A stretch of 64,000 bases of DNA from Cyclaneusma minus (Eukaryota > Ascomycota > Leotiomycetes > Marthamycetales > Marthamycetaceae): NCBI GenBank assembly GCA_037179335.1, contig JAKZHN010000005.1:248001-312000 (forward strand), read 5' to 3'. Positions 40,301 through 52,757 of the stretch are shown here, piece after piece. The notes under the pieces were generated by a model. The model made no database searches. It was not told the DNA's origin and saw only the letters and a list, made by a program, of their open reading frames with translations. Each line of letters begins with the position of its first letter. The stretch's first letter is position 1. The translations under genes were made by a program, and so were the position numbers.

Positions 40301-42395
40301 ATAGCTTTTTATAAAATTGTATTTGCCAAAATCTTTTGCAAATCTTTTTACTTTATTATTATAATTATTATAATTCTTTTTATTATATTTTTCATTATTA
40401 TAGGCTTTTTTATTATTTTTATATTTATAGCCATTATTGGCAAATTGCTATATTAATTTAAAATTAAATTAAGATTTAGGCTGGAAACCGTTATTTTATC
40501 CGCGCTATAATGCATTGCTTTTTAAGGCAGAAAATAAATCGGGCGATTTTGTTTAATTTTAAATTGGCTAGCAAATTTTGGCAAAATTGTATTTTCCGCT
40601 TTTATTTTAAAACTAAAATGCATTAATATTATTATATCAAGTTTAATTTTAATAGCAATTTTTGCTATTATTGAAACCGCGATTTTTCCAATTTTAATAA
40701 TTAAAATTTTAGCTATACTTGGGATATTTTAAGCCGCTAAAATATTATTGAAAATTGTAAAAAAGGAAAATATTATTACTATAATTGGAATTTAAAATAA
40801 AAGAGTTTTATAAAGCCAATTTTTAGGGAAAAGCTTAAATATCCGATTATTATTAATTTAGCTATTTAAATTATTTGGAAAGCTTTGTTTTTTTATTAAA
40901 ATTAATATAAGCACCTATATATTATATTTTAAATTTTAATCAATAAATAAAAGGCGCTAATAATTAAAATTAAAATTGGCTGATTTGGTATGGCAAATTA
41001 TTAATTAAATATATATATAAAGAAATTTGCCAATTTAAATATTGGTTAAAATAAATTTTGTATTTTAAAAATTATTGAAGGCAATTTTTATTAAAAATTT
41101 AAATTTGGTAATTATTATTTTTATAAATAAAGCAAGGCTATTATTAATGCCCGTTTTTTTTATTTTGGTTAGCTTTAAATTATATTATTTTTAGGCTTTA
41201 ATTTGCAAATATATAAATAAGCATTGAAAAATATTGAAATTTGTACTGAAATTTTAAAATCATTTGAAGCATTAAATAAAGCCAAATATATTTATATAAA
41301 TTATATTATAATTAGAATTAATTATTTTCATTTTTTTAAAATTGGCTATAAAATCAAATAGGCCGAGTGTTTTATTGCGTAAATGGTATTTGGCATTAAA
41401 TCTTTTGCTAGCATTATTGCTGCTATTAATACCATTATTATTAGGGGCATTATTATTATTAAAGGCATTATTAAATTTTTATAGCTTTATATATTTGTAT
41501 ACGCCAGCTATAGCATTTATTAAAACTTATTTTATAATAATAAGGGGCAAAATTTGGTTATTATTTTTGGCTTTTATTATTTTAAAAATAGCTTTCAAAA
41601 TTTTAATGGTGGCATTAATAATTGCTTATTGATTTTTAAATTTTTCTAGGAAAGCCGGGTATAACTGGGAATTTATAGGTATTAATAAGCCTTTGCATTT
41701 TAAAGGATTTTAATTTTTAATTAAATTCTTTTTTTTTAAAAAGAATGGTAAAATTATTTTAATTACCGGCTGCAAATATTTTGAAAAAGGATAAAAATAT
41801 ATTTTTATTGATTTCTTTGCTTTTTAAATTTATAAAAGGCTTTGCAAATGGCTAAATATTTATAATAAGCTAAATATTCATAGCTGGCTGGATATTTAAA
41901 CCTGGCCTTTTAATTAAAGCCCTAATTGGATTATTTAATTCGCTAATAATATTTTTGCTAAGCCTATTAAATGGAGTAGTAAAGGCAAAAAGGCTTAAAA
42001 AACGTGCAATAAAGGCAGAAATTATAAATGGGAATACAATTAATATTAAAGCTTTTATAGAGGAAAAAGGAATATTATTGTAAAGTCCTTTTTTAAATTT
42101 AGATAGCGGATAATTTTTTTTAATTAAAGCAATTTTTATAAATGCTTAAAACGCCGCTTAAAAGGTAAATTGCTAATAAATTCAATTTTCCGGATATAAT
42201 AATTATTTTAATTCAGCGCTGGCAAAGCTTAAATTAAATTTGGCTAATAATTTGGATTTTGATAACCTGGCTAAATTTATTTGCTTTTTTATTTTATTAA
42301 TTAAAAATGGAATAATATTAAAAATAATTTAAAATAAAAATAATATTACCGCATTGGAGTATTTATAGGCAATATTAATAAAATTTTGAATTTTA

Positions 42396-42601
42396 TATTG
42401 CGACTATTGTAGCTATAGCTGTAGTTATAGCTAGCCATTATAAATAGCTTAGCGTAGCGTAGCTTAGTTAGCAAAAAAAGGGAGGGGATAGCTTTAACAC
42501 CATAAAGCTCCTACCCTCCTTTCTTTTTAAACTTAATACAACGCTTACCTAAATATATCCACCTTTTGGCATATAAATTACCTTTTTTGGTAATCCCAAT
42601 A
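42396..42601 (+). repeat. Copia2 5' LTR
   Basis: 206 bp, containing a TAGCTATAGC-rich segment and a G-rich GGGAGGGGATAGC. It matches the 3' LTR apart from mostly transition differences. Confidence 0.9.
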
Positions 42602-45600
42602 CTAATTAATATTTCTTTACCGAAATACAGATTGGCTAAGGCAATTAGAAAAGTTAAAAAGCCATTTTTTCGACCGATAAACCATTTATCGGGCCAATAA
42701 ACCGCCAAATTAATAAAACGGTATACTTTCTACCGATTTTATAATTCCGTTTTTAGCTGGATTAAATTTTTAATTTTCTAATTTAAAAAACATTTTATAT
42801 ACTATTTGCAAAAGCTATTTAAGTTTAAATAAAAAAAGCGGTGCCAATAACAACATTTACGCTTTGCGGCCAAATTTTTATTAAATTATTTATAAAATTA
42901 GCAAAAGCTTTTTATAGCCCAATTATATTTTAAAAGGCTAAAAGCTATAGCCTGCAATTTTTTTTTATAAGCTAATTGCATTTTATTACGCAATTGGTTA
43001 ATTAAGCTATTGCAATTATAACTTTTAAGTTTTTTTAAATAATTTAATTCGCCTTTAAAGCCTTCGCCATTTAAAATATCTTTTTTAAATTGCTTTATTT
43101 TGGAAATTATTTAATTAATTTTTTAATTTGTTTGATATATTTAAAATAATTAATTCGGCTAATTTAATATTGCAAACGGCCATTAAAATTGGTCTTTATA
43201 TAATATTTTAATAAAAATTGATTTTTTCAACAATTTATAATTAACGAATTAATTAAAAATAATGCGGAAAATTTTAAAAACCCTAATAATTTATTATTTT
43301 TTTCAATTTTGTAATATTGGCCAATTTTTATAAATTTGAAATTTAAATTGCAAAGTTTTAAAATATACCGCCATTTTTATTTTACTATTATTTCTTGCTT
43401 TAAAAATATAAAAACTTACCACAATAATTTCTATTAATTGCAGGATTTTTACAAAACCCTTTCTGCCATTTCTTGCAATATTTGGCAATTAATTTTCCAT
43501 TAAAAATATATATTTTAAAGTTTTTTTTTCCAAATTTTAAAATTCTCGTTTTATATATTTAAAACCCATTTTTTTTGCTGCCTTTTTTAGCCTATTAAAT
43601 ATTAATTTATTTTCCCAAGCCAATTTTTCTTAAATTGCCAGCATGCCTTTATAAAATCCCAATATTTTTAATATTAATTGAAATAAAGGTACTATTATTG
43701 CTAGCAAGCATGCCAATAAAAATCTTAAACCAATTGGCAAAATCCTTTAAGGCTATTGCTGTGTTGCTAAAGGCAAGAATTTTAAAAAATTTAATGCTAT
43801 TAATATTATTGCCAATTTTAAAGCTAAATCCCCTATTTTGCAATAAATGTTTTTTTAATTGCTACCTAATTAGCAATAGGATTTTACTAATAATATACCT
43901 TTTTTTCCAGCTTTTAAAGCTTTTTTTGCCCGCCTTAATACCAATAAATCCAATCCCAATTATTTAAGCTTTAATTTCTCCTCTTTATTCAATAATTTTC
44001 AAAATAATTTAATTAATTCATTTGGCTATTGTTATAGCCAAAATAATAATGGCGTATTTATATTTGCCTATAATATTCTTATTAATTTTTAAATTTTTAA
44101 AAAGCTTGCAAATTTAATAAAGGCTTATTTAAACAATAAAACTAAACATGAAAAAGGGATATTTAATATTTTAAATACCAAATTATATTTCTTTTTAACT
44201 TTTGCGCTAAAATTAATTTAAAAATAAATAATTATATTAAGGCGTCTTTAATTATATTAAGAAATAGGGCTAAATAAATTTATTATAATAAAATTGCTAG
44301 CAAACGTTATTTAATTAAAAAAATAATTAAATGGATTTCCAAGCGCTTTAAAAATTCAGCTAATTATTAGAAATATTTTATAATATAGCATTTAATTAAT
44401 TTTAAATTTGTTTTAAATAAAATAGCTAAATTTAAAAAAGTAAAGCTTAAATATCTGAAAACTTTATTTATTTAATTATATTTTATTTAATAAGGCCTTA
44501 ATATTATTTACAAAATTTGCAAATTTAATTTATATCATAAATTTATTAATGCCATTATAAAAATTAAAAAATGCCAATACGCTTTTATAAAATTGGCCAA
44601 TATTTATAAAAACCTTGATGCCAATTTTAAAAGTTTAATTCTAATTTATATAAAGCTTAGAAAAGCTTTTAAAAATAAGCAATTTATAATTAATTGTTAT
44701 TTTAGCAATTGCAAATAAAATCAAAATTATAATTTTAATCAAAGCTACCAAAATCGCAATACCAATCGGCTTTTTAATTCGCCCCAATTAGTTTTTGGTT
44801 TATTAAATTGCTAATGCTTTATTTATAGTAAATTAAATTATTAATTAATTAACCATTTTTTAATAATAAAACCAATAAAAACAATTATTGCTTTTAAAAT
44901 AAAAATTATTTAAGTAGTATATTTTATATTTTTTTAATTAAATATAAAAACAATTTGCAAGCCTGGTAAAATAAAACAAAATCTAATTTCTTTTTAATAT
45001 ATATTAAATAATCCAAAATATTGGCTTTAATGGTAATTTTAAATTTAAATTTTCGAATTTAAATTTAAAATAATTATATAATAAAAATCCTGCAAAGTTT
45101 AACCAAATAATAGCTAATATAAATTTTGGTTATAATTTTGTAAAATATATATATTTTGGTTTTTCTTTTTGCTTTCATACTTAAATATAGCAAGATTAAT
45201 AAATTAGAAATTTTTTAAATGCTTTATAATTAATTAGCCTTTTATATCGCAACCGCTTTTAATTCCTATATTTTTTTTGCAAGTTTTAAATTAAAACAAA
45301 TAAAACTTTTATTTTTATAAACCGCTATTTATTTATTAAATTCCAGAACATTATATTAAATAGCAATGCCGCTGATATATTTATAGCTGATTTCCTTTAA
45401 TTTTTAGCTTTTTAACGGATATTTAATTTAAAGCTTAATATTATTCAAAATAAATACAAAATTTAATTTAATAAGAAAATTACGTTTATTATTAATATGG
45501 CGCATATTTTTATTTTCTTTGGTATTATTGATTTTTATATTATTTTTATAAGTTTTTTTATATATTAATAATATAAACTATTTTGGTGTTTATTTTGATA

Positions 45601-46239
45601 ATTTTTAAATATTTTATATTAAGGAAAATTTACGATATTAATTATTCGAAAATAAAATTAGTTTTAACTTTATTTTAATTTTAAAAATTATGCTATTAAA
45701 ATTAATTTAGTTTATAATTATTTAATTAAAAAGAAGCTTAAATAATTTTATTAAGAATTTAAATATCCGACGGTTAAAAAGCTTTAAAAAATCCTTTTTT
45801 TATTTTATTATGCTTTTAATAAATGCATATTAAAAAACTTAATAAATTTTGCTATTAATGCCAAATTTATTCAAAAGCTTTTGGCAAATTTAGTTTTTTT
45901 TAAAATAATTTTTGGTTTAATACAAAAATTTCGGTTAATTTGATTTGTATTAATAAATAAAAGATTATTTATATTATAAATATAGCTATTGCCTTTTAGG
46001 TAGCCTAATTTATTAAATTAAATAATATTAAGAATGTTTGGAAAACTATTTGGCTTTGCTAGATTAATATTTATTTTGGCCTATTTAATTGTATAATTTA
46101 TAATGCAAAAAAAAGAATTATAACCCCGAAATAAAAAAAAACGCTGGATTATATAAAATTAAGGTTTTTTTTGGTGCCAATTAAAGCCTATAATAATATT
46201 AGCAAAAATGAACGCTATTATATTATTTTTTATTGGTTT

Positions 46240-47480
46240 TATAAACTTATTTAAAACTATTTTTCTATTTTTCCCAAGAAATCTATTTTGCAAATGGCTG
46301 TTAAATTAATTAATAATATAATTGGCCTTAATAATTTAATATTTATTTTCCTAATATTTGGCGTATATTTTTGCATGGTTAAATTTTTAATTTTTAATTA
46401 TTATATTTAAAAAGGCCAAAGCTATTTATAAAGCTATAAAATAGATTAAAAAAATATATGGTAAGCGCATTATTTTAAATATATTGGCTATAAAAAACAA
46501 ATTTAATATTATATTAATTTTGGACCTTTCTTTTTAATTAAAAATAATGGTTTATAGAAAGCATAGTAAGCGCTAAATCGATTTTTATATTATAATTTTA
46601 AAAAAAATAAAAATTGTATATTAAATATATTATAGGAAAATAGGATTTTTAAAAAAATTATTATTAAATTCTATTATAATAAAAAAAAGGTTTTATGGGA
46701 TAAATCTAATAATTCGGATTATAATTAACCTTTTTTAAAATCGCCTTTTAAATCGCCTGTAGCCCCAATTTAAATGCTAAAATTTGCAAAGCAAATTGCG
46801 GACCATTTTAAATCGCTAAAAAAGCCAATTTTTGCCTCGCCAGCTATAATATCTTTCGCAACGCCTTTTACAGCGCCTTCCGCAACGCCATTTAAAGCTC
46901 CAAATAAAATGCAAGAAGATTCAGAATCAAGGCCAATTTTAGCAGCTTTGAAAAATAATAGCCTTTATCCAAAAACGCCATTTTCTTTTCCCCCAAAAAC
47001 AAATCAAGATTGCTTAAAAGGTAGCAAAAGTTAAAAAAAGAAATATTATATTTATAATAATTTAAATGCTTATATTATTTAATTGAAGTATTTTAAAGCT
47101 TATATAATAAATATTAAAAATATTAAAGCCTTTTTTTTGCAAAAAAAGCTTTTGATCTTAAGCTTATTATTAAGCTTTATAAATAAGGACGAATAATTTT
47201 TTTAGCAAATTATTTAAATAATCAAATATTGTGAAAATTAAAGGTTTTTAAGCTTTTGGTATTTTTAAATTTAAAATATATAATTTAAAGGTTTATAATG
47301 GTTTTCCAAAATTTAATGCTTATATAATTTATAAAATAAAGGATAAAGCAATTAAATATCCTTATAAAAAATTAAGGCTGGTAGCTTAAAATTATAATAA
47401 TGCTAGCAAAAAAAAGATTTTTATGCAATTTTTAATAATTTAATAAATTAGCCAGCGGCTTATTATAGCCTTGGCCCCTT
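46240..47480 (+). pseudogene. Copia2 pol remnant: integrase C-terminal region and reverse transcriptase start
   Basis: Around 46330-46480 a reading with stops ignored follows a fungal Copia-type pol region (FGVYFCMVKF, then KAKAIYKAIK-like). Around 47338-47480 it gives KDKAIKYPYKKLRLVA, then ISQRLIIALAPYF, matching the N-terminal RT block of fungal Copia elements. Between them, 46774-47034 is an 86-codon stop-free stretch rich in Ala, Pro and Phe, probably a surviving linker and not a separate gene. Confidence 0.7.
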
Positions 47481-48886
47481 ATTTTTAAAAATTAGAAAAA
47501 AAGCTTTATTTTTAAAATATTATTTAAGCTTATCCATATTTGCATTTTTATTTTTAAAAAATAATTTTATATAAATTATCCAAACAAATTAAGCATTTTT
47601 ATTTTTTAGAAATTATTATAAGGATTTTAAAGCCTTTATACAATATTGCAAAATCCGGTTTATATTGCTAAATAATTTATTTTAAGCATTATAAAAATAA
47701 GCTATTTATAAAAACGTTTACCTTTAACCTTTGCCTAATAATTATAAATTTTCCAAATTACTTTTTTATTATTGGTATATAAATAAATAATATTTTGATT
47801 TTTATAAATAATAAATAATCCGATTTTGAAAAACGGGAGCTTAAATTAGCTTTTTTTTAAAGCCAAGCTAAAGCAGTATTTTAATAACGAATTCCTTATT
47901 TTTAACGGTTGTATTTTAACTTAAATTAATGGCCGGATATTTATAATTTAAAAAAAGCAGGGCAAAAATTTTAAGCTGGTTAATTTTAAGGCTTTTAATA
48001 TATTATAATAATATATTAAATAAAAAGCTAAAAAAGCTTATTTAGCTATTAATTTTTAATTGAAAGCTTTTTATAATTTCTTAATAGCAGCGCAATACCA
48101 AGTTTTAATTAAAGCGGATATTAAAGCCATTAATAAGCGAATTAATTAGTATATAAAAAATATTAATCGAAATTTTATTTATTTGCTAATTAATTTGGCA
48201 ATTGCAAAGCTTTATATATTTATAAATAAATTATCTGCCAATAATAATTTTTTTTCCAGCTAAAATACACTATTATATTGGCTAATAAAAATTTAAATAA
48301 GGAAAGTTATATATTTAATTTTATAGGCAATCTTTTTTATTGATTTTCTATTAAAAATAAGAAAATTACCCATTTTTTTTAAGCTTTTTGCTATAATTTA
48401 AAAAATCAATATTAAAATTGCCGTTTTTACCATCTTTTAGCTAATTATAAATTGCTTATTATTTTCGCAAATCCCCATTATTATTTATATTAATTTCCAT
48501 TTTCTTTATAATATATTAATTAGGCTGGGCACTATAATCAAAAAAGGCTAATAATTGACTCTTTTTATTTTTGCCAAAGCTATAAATAAAAAAAAGCTAT
48601 AAAAAGTTTATTAAATTAATGAATAAAATAATCTTGCAAATGCTATAATTCAAATTAATTCAATTTAAATTTTAAAAACATTTATGGACTAAAATAGCCT
48701 GATTATTTAAATAAAAAAATAAAAAAACCGCTTTAAGCGTTTTTTAATTACTAAAAAGGTAAATTTAATAAATTTAAAAGGCAAGAAATTGGATAATTTT
48801 ATATATTTTAATTAGCTACGGATTCGGATTTTTGATTTAAAAATTTAAAAATTTATAGTGTTTTTTATTTTTTTAAAAATCGCTAG

Positions 48887-49092
48887 TATTGCGACTATTA
48901 TAGCTATAGCTGTAGCTATAGCTAGCCATTATAAATAGCTTAGTATAGCGTAGCTTAATTAGCAAAAAAGAAAAGGAAATAGCTTTAATATTATAAAGCT
49001 TCTACCCTTTTTTCTTCTTAGATTTAATATAACGCTTACCTGGATATATTCACCTTTTAGCGTATAAATCACCTCCCCTAGTGATCCCAACA
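48887..49092 (+). repeat. Copia2 3' LTR
   Basis: 206 bp, ending CCCAACA, followed at once by target duplication TTTTA. Its last 40 bp retain more C than the 5' copy. Confidence 0.9.
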
Positions 49093-49097
49093 TTTTA

Positions 49098-50199
49098 ACT
49101 GCTTTTTTAATAAAATCCTTTAATAAAGTTTTTTATATTATAAAGCCATGCTTGGATTTTATTTGGCAAAGGTATTATCCTTAAATAAAAAGGTATTCGC
49201 GTATTCAAAATTTCAAAAATAAAAGGTAATTAAAAATGAAATTCGCTATAAATAATTAATTAGGGAAAAAGTCTGCTTTAATGGCAAAAACAATCTATTA
49301 ATATGGATAGGCTAAATGGAAAAAATTAAAAATAAAATAAAAAATAAAACTTTAATTAAGGGATTTTTAAATAAATTAGGATTGCTTGGTCATTTATTTA
49401 ATAATGGTTGCTGAAAAAATAATAGTAGCTATTTTTTAAAAATAATAAATTAAGGCGATAATTAAAAAAACAGCGATGATAGGTAAAAGGAATAATAATA
49501 TTTTTCTTTTGAAATTAAAAGGCAGTTTTAAATTAATTAATAATATTAAGCCGAATTTGAAAAAAAGGATTTTTCAGGAAATATTAAATTTTTTTGGAAA
49601 AGGCGTATTTTAAAAATTATTAAAGATTTCCGGGAAAAGCGTATTTAATAGGTAATAAGATTTTTTTTAAAAACAAATTGCTTTAAAAAATAACGCTTTT
49701 GGTAAAAAATATAAAAAATAAAATCCGAAAAATTTGCCATTTTTAACAAATCTATTAAAAATCTATTAAAAACTTTGCTAATGCTAGTAAAAATTAGGCA
49801 AATTTAAACTGGTTGTGGGCTAAATAGTAGATAATTAATAATATTGTTTCTGGTTAGAAATGGCGAAATGCTTGGTTTATATTTAATAATTTTGCAAATG
49901 GCGAAAATCTGGTGGTGCTGTATTTGATGGTATATTGGCCATGGCTAATAATTTAATAAAAAATTTGGTATTGTTTTTAAAAACCAAATTTGATACTATG
50001 CGGCAAAAAAGCGTTTGGGTGGTAAAAAGACTTTAATTTGGTGGTAATGGTATTATTAAATATTGCTTGCAAAATAGCTTATCGCGATTTTAATAACGGC
50101 TTTACATTTGGTGCCGCGAGCAGCTAATTGTTTGAAAATTAATCGATTTAAAAAGTCTGGTGCACTTAATTTATAAAACCTATATTGGTTAAAAAATAA
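49098..50199. other. Y interior, right part
   Basis: About 1.1 kb of degraded sequence with more G than its surroundings on the plus strand (patches such as GGTGGTGCTGTATTTGATGG near 49910, and GGTGCCGCGAGCAGC near 50110). No domain recognised. Confidence 0.4.
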
Positions 50200-50362
50200 T
50201 GCTATTAATTATAAACAAAACACCAAAAATAGCTACTATATAATTTAAATTAATTGCCCTTTTAAAGTCGGTGCAAAATCCGCCTTATATAATGATTTTT
50301 ATCCGGCTAACTAAGCATAGGGGCACTAGCTATATACGTCATGGATAATTGTATAATAATAT
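50200..50362. repeat. Y right repeat, carrying the empty Copia1 site
   Basis: Uninterrupted partner of the split left copy. At 50311-50325 it reads CTAAGCATAGGGGCA, where the left copy has Copia1 plus a duplicated CATAT. This confirms the Copia1 boundaries without other data. Confidence 0.75.
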
Positions 50363-52566
50363 AATTTGCCAATCTGCCTAGCTGCATTTTTTTAAATACG
50401 CTAATATTCCTTCTATTCCTTACTAATATATATCCAGGTCCGGTACCCTAATATGCTATATTTAAAGCATTGTTTATTTAAATTAATATTTTATTTTTTA
50501 AGAAAAAAGAAACGTTATTAATATTATCCCGGCAAGAAAAGAAAAAACCATTATATTAAAATAATCTATAATTATAGGCAAAATTATTGGCTAATTAAAA
50601 GCTTATATTATATTGGGCCGCTTTTTTAATTTTTATTTAGGCCTTAATTAAAACTTAAAAATTGGTATATGCTTTTTTAAAATTTATAGCTTATTTTTTA
50701 TAGGCTGTTTTATATTTTAAAATTAGCATATAAACCTGTAAAAGCCTATTATGCTTTATAATATTATTATAATAAATATTAAGCAAGCCTCAATTAATTT
50801 AAAAAAATATTGGAAATTAGGATTTTTAAATATTAAAGCTTGGTTTTTTTAAAGTTATTTGAATTATTAATAATATTTAAAAAAAAAAGAAAATGCTATA
50901 TGCTAATTAGTTTTTAATAAATAATATTAAATAAAATAGTCAAATTAACCAGTTTAATATTAAAGAAAAAGCTTTATTTTTTAATATAATAAAAAATGCA
51001 TTATAGTATTAGGTTTTTCAAAGGCCTATTTTTTTGCAAATGTTTTTAAAAATAGCGATTTTAATATTTAAAATATTATAAAGCTTAACGCCGTATTTAA
51101 AATTATTAGAATTATAAGCTTTTATAATATTTGCAATTATTGTAATTCTTTTTATTAAATGAAATATTAAAATTTAATAAAATAGATCCTTTAACAATGC
51201 TATTAATAAAAGGCAATTGCTTTAAATTAGACTTTGGAAATTGGGCTGGTAAATCTGCTAGGGTATTAATAATAAATAATTTAGTATTGGTAATAATAAT
51301 ATTTAGCTTTGAATTTAATATATTGATTTGCGAAGCTGGCGAAACTAGGTTTGCAAATTTAATGGATTTGAAATTTATTTAGTTTTTTATACGCAGAAGC
51401 TTAAAATTAGACTATATTGGAAATATTTCTTATTTTTGCAAATTTGCAAGGTTTTTATAAATAATTTTAAATTTGCTAATATAAATTGTTTTTATTAAAA
51501 AAAAACTTAAAATGTTTTAAAATATTAGGATCTATTTTATTAAAAATATTGGCTTTTTATTTATTAAAGCTATAATTTTTAAATTTTTTTTAATTAAAGC
51601 TTTATTAATATAATTCCTGAATTTTATAAATCAAATTTAATATAAAATAAAAGCATTGGTTTTTTTCCTGTTTTAATTGCTATGCAAAATAATATTTAAT
51701 GCATTATTATTGTAGCCATTTATATAAAATTGTATAAAATTAGCCTTAATAATTAGCTAATATTGAACAATTTTATTTTTGGCAATTATATCGATTTTAA
51801 AGAAAGGAAAAGGATTTTTAAAAAGAATTTTAAATAATTTATTGGCTTTAGAGAATTTGAAAATAGCGATAGCAAGCTTTATAATAGCCATTTTAAAAAA
51901 AAGTTATTAATTTTGGGATTTTTAATTGGCTTTATTTTAAAAACAAATTATTAGCCAAGAAATTGGGGCTAATAGAAAAAGCGCTAAATAGCTGTTTATT
52001 CTAATTATAGCTTTTTAATATAAATTGCGAATTTGGAAAAGGCAAAAAAAAGCATAGGGAAATTGGTATTAAATCCGGTGCTTAATTAAATAATAAGGAG
52101 GGCGGGGAGGAGGCTGGGTTTTAGGTAAGAAGTAAATTATTTGAAAATAGTGGATTTTTAAATAATTTTGCTTGCAAATTTGGTATTTAATAATTAGCCA
52201 TTAATAAAAAAAATAAGATTAATTTTTAGAATTTTTACGATTTTTATAGCGTACTGAAAATACTGGAGCGTTGCTAAAAGCTGGATATATAATAGGATAA
52301 AAAAAACGTTTTAGCCCTAAAATAGGATTTTTGGGTATTGAATATAGTTTTTTTTAAAAGAAATTGCAATTTTTTTGTTTTTTGACTTTAAAATAAAGCT
52401 TATTATTTAATGCTTTAAAAGCGATAATAAGGTTTTTAATTTTTAAGGAAAGGATATAATATAGCTATTAAACCGTCTGGTGCTTTAAAAGCAATAATTT
52501 GGTTATTTATTTTTTTAGGATATTCTAGCCGGTTTATGCTTTTTAGTAAAGGAGAATATTAATTAG
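50363..52566. pseudogene. X internal region, right part, RIP-destroyed
   Basis: AT-rich, no intact gene. Just before the right X LTR there is a duplicated motif GGTGCTTTAAAAGC-like (near 52420 and 52480) and a purine-rich AAAGGAGAATA, possibly a decayed polypurine tract. That would put X on the plus strand. Confidence 0.4.
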
Positions 52567-52752
52567 TATTAGGGTTATTGGGAATTATAATGCATATATA
52601 ATAATGGGTAATATGGTGGGTAATATTAATTAATTATATATAAAGTTCAAAATTATAGTATTGGCGAGGGATAAAGCCATCACCAGCCGCCAAGACCGGT
52701 GCCTGAGGCACCGGCTATCTTTGAGTCACCACTTGTAGAAAAGGTCGCAACA
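52567..52752. repeat. X right LTR
   Basis: 186 bp. Its last 80 bp are almost unmutated and include the hairpin CCGGTGCCTGAGGCACCGG. It ends GCAACA and is followed by ATTTA. Confidence 0.85.
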
Positions 52753-52757
52753 ATTTA

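Larger units (their letters stand above)
23577..42390. other. Y interior, left part: about 18.8 kb of RIP-degraded repeats
   Basis: Strongly AT-rich, with no intact gene. It includes a (TTA)n microsatellite (about 23668-23730), a (TA)n run near 28085, the solo LTR at 27604, and degenerate short-period arrays at 28.5, 32.6 and 37.0 kb. Minus-strand readings are hydrophilic and protein-like, with interrupting stops, around 23.7-23.9, 29.5-29.7, 34.3-35.6 and 41.3-41.6 kb, so decayed minus-strand coding is likely. I could not assign families. Confidence 0.5.
42396..49092 (+). mobile_element. Copia2: LTR retrotransposon, Ty1/Copia order, RIP-inactivated
   Basis: LTRs 42396-42601 and 48887-49092 are both exactly 206 bp, starting TATTGCGACTATT and ending CCCAAYA. 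Perfect 5-bp target duplications TTTTA (42391-42395 and 49093-49097) define the insertion. The 6.7-kb size is typical. Plus-strand readings place an integrase-like block (about 46.25-46.5 kb) before reverse transcriptase (about 47.34-47.48 kb), the Copia order. All frames contain stops. Confidence 0.9.
17984..50362. mobile_element. Element Y: repeat-bounded element nested in X
   Basis: A repeat of about 157 bp is present in the same orientation at 50200-50361 and, split by Copia1, at 17984-18103 plus 23577-23618. Shared landmarks are GGTGCAAAATCCGCC and GATAATTGTATAAT. The right copy starts TGCTATTA. Outer flanks AGCTT (17979-17983) and AATTT (50363-50367) could be one target duplication altered by RIP, but the exact right boundary is uncertain by one or two bases. 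After subtracting Copia2 and the solo LTR, about 19.7 kb of interior remains. That is too much for one retroelement, so more insertions are expected. Confidence 0.55.
13763..52752. mobile_element. Element X: LTR retrotransposon nested in W, itself split by Y
   Basis: Direct repeats of exactly 186 bp lie at 13763-13948 and 52567-52752. Their outer flanks carry the same 5-bp target duplication, ATTTA (13758-13762 and 52753-52757). Both begin TATTRGGG (original TG by RIP logic), and the right copy ends GCAACA. Internal sequence is about 13949-17983 plus 50362-52566, roughly 6.2 kb, a normal retroelement size once Y is removed. Superfamily was not determined, because no polymerase motif could be read confidently. 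Confidence 0.75.

Noticed and set aside
19190..51382. Short open frames in the AT block (for example 19190-19381, 23612-23902, 33496-33801, 41342-41632, 43635-43967, 46774-47034, 51197-51382)
   Set aside because: Their products are Ile/Leu/Phe/Asn/Lys-rich translations of AT-rich DNA, without motifs, promoters or splice structure. Several are antisense to the likely ancestral coding strand.
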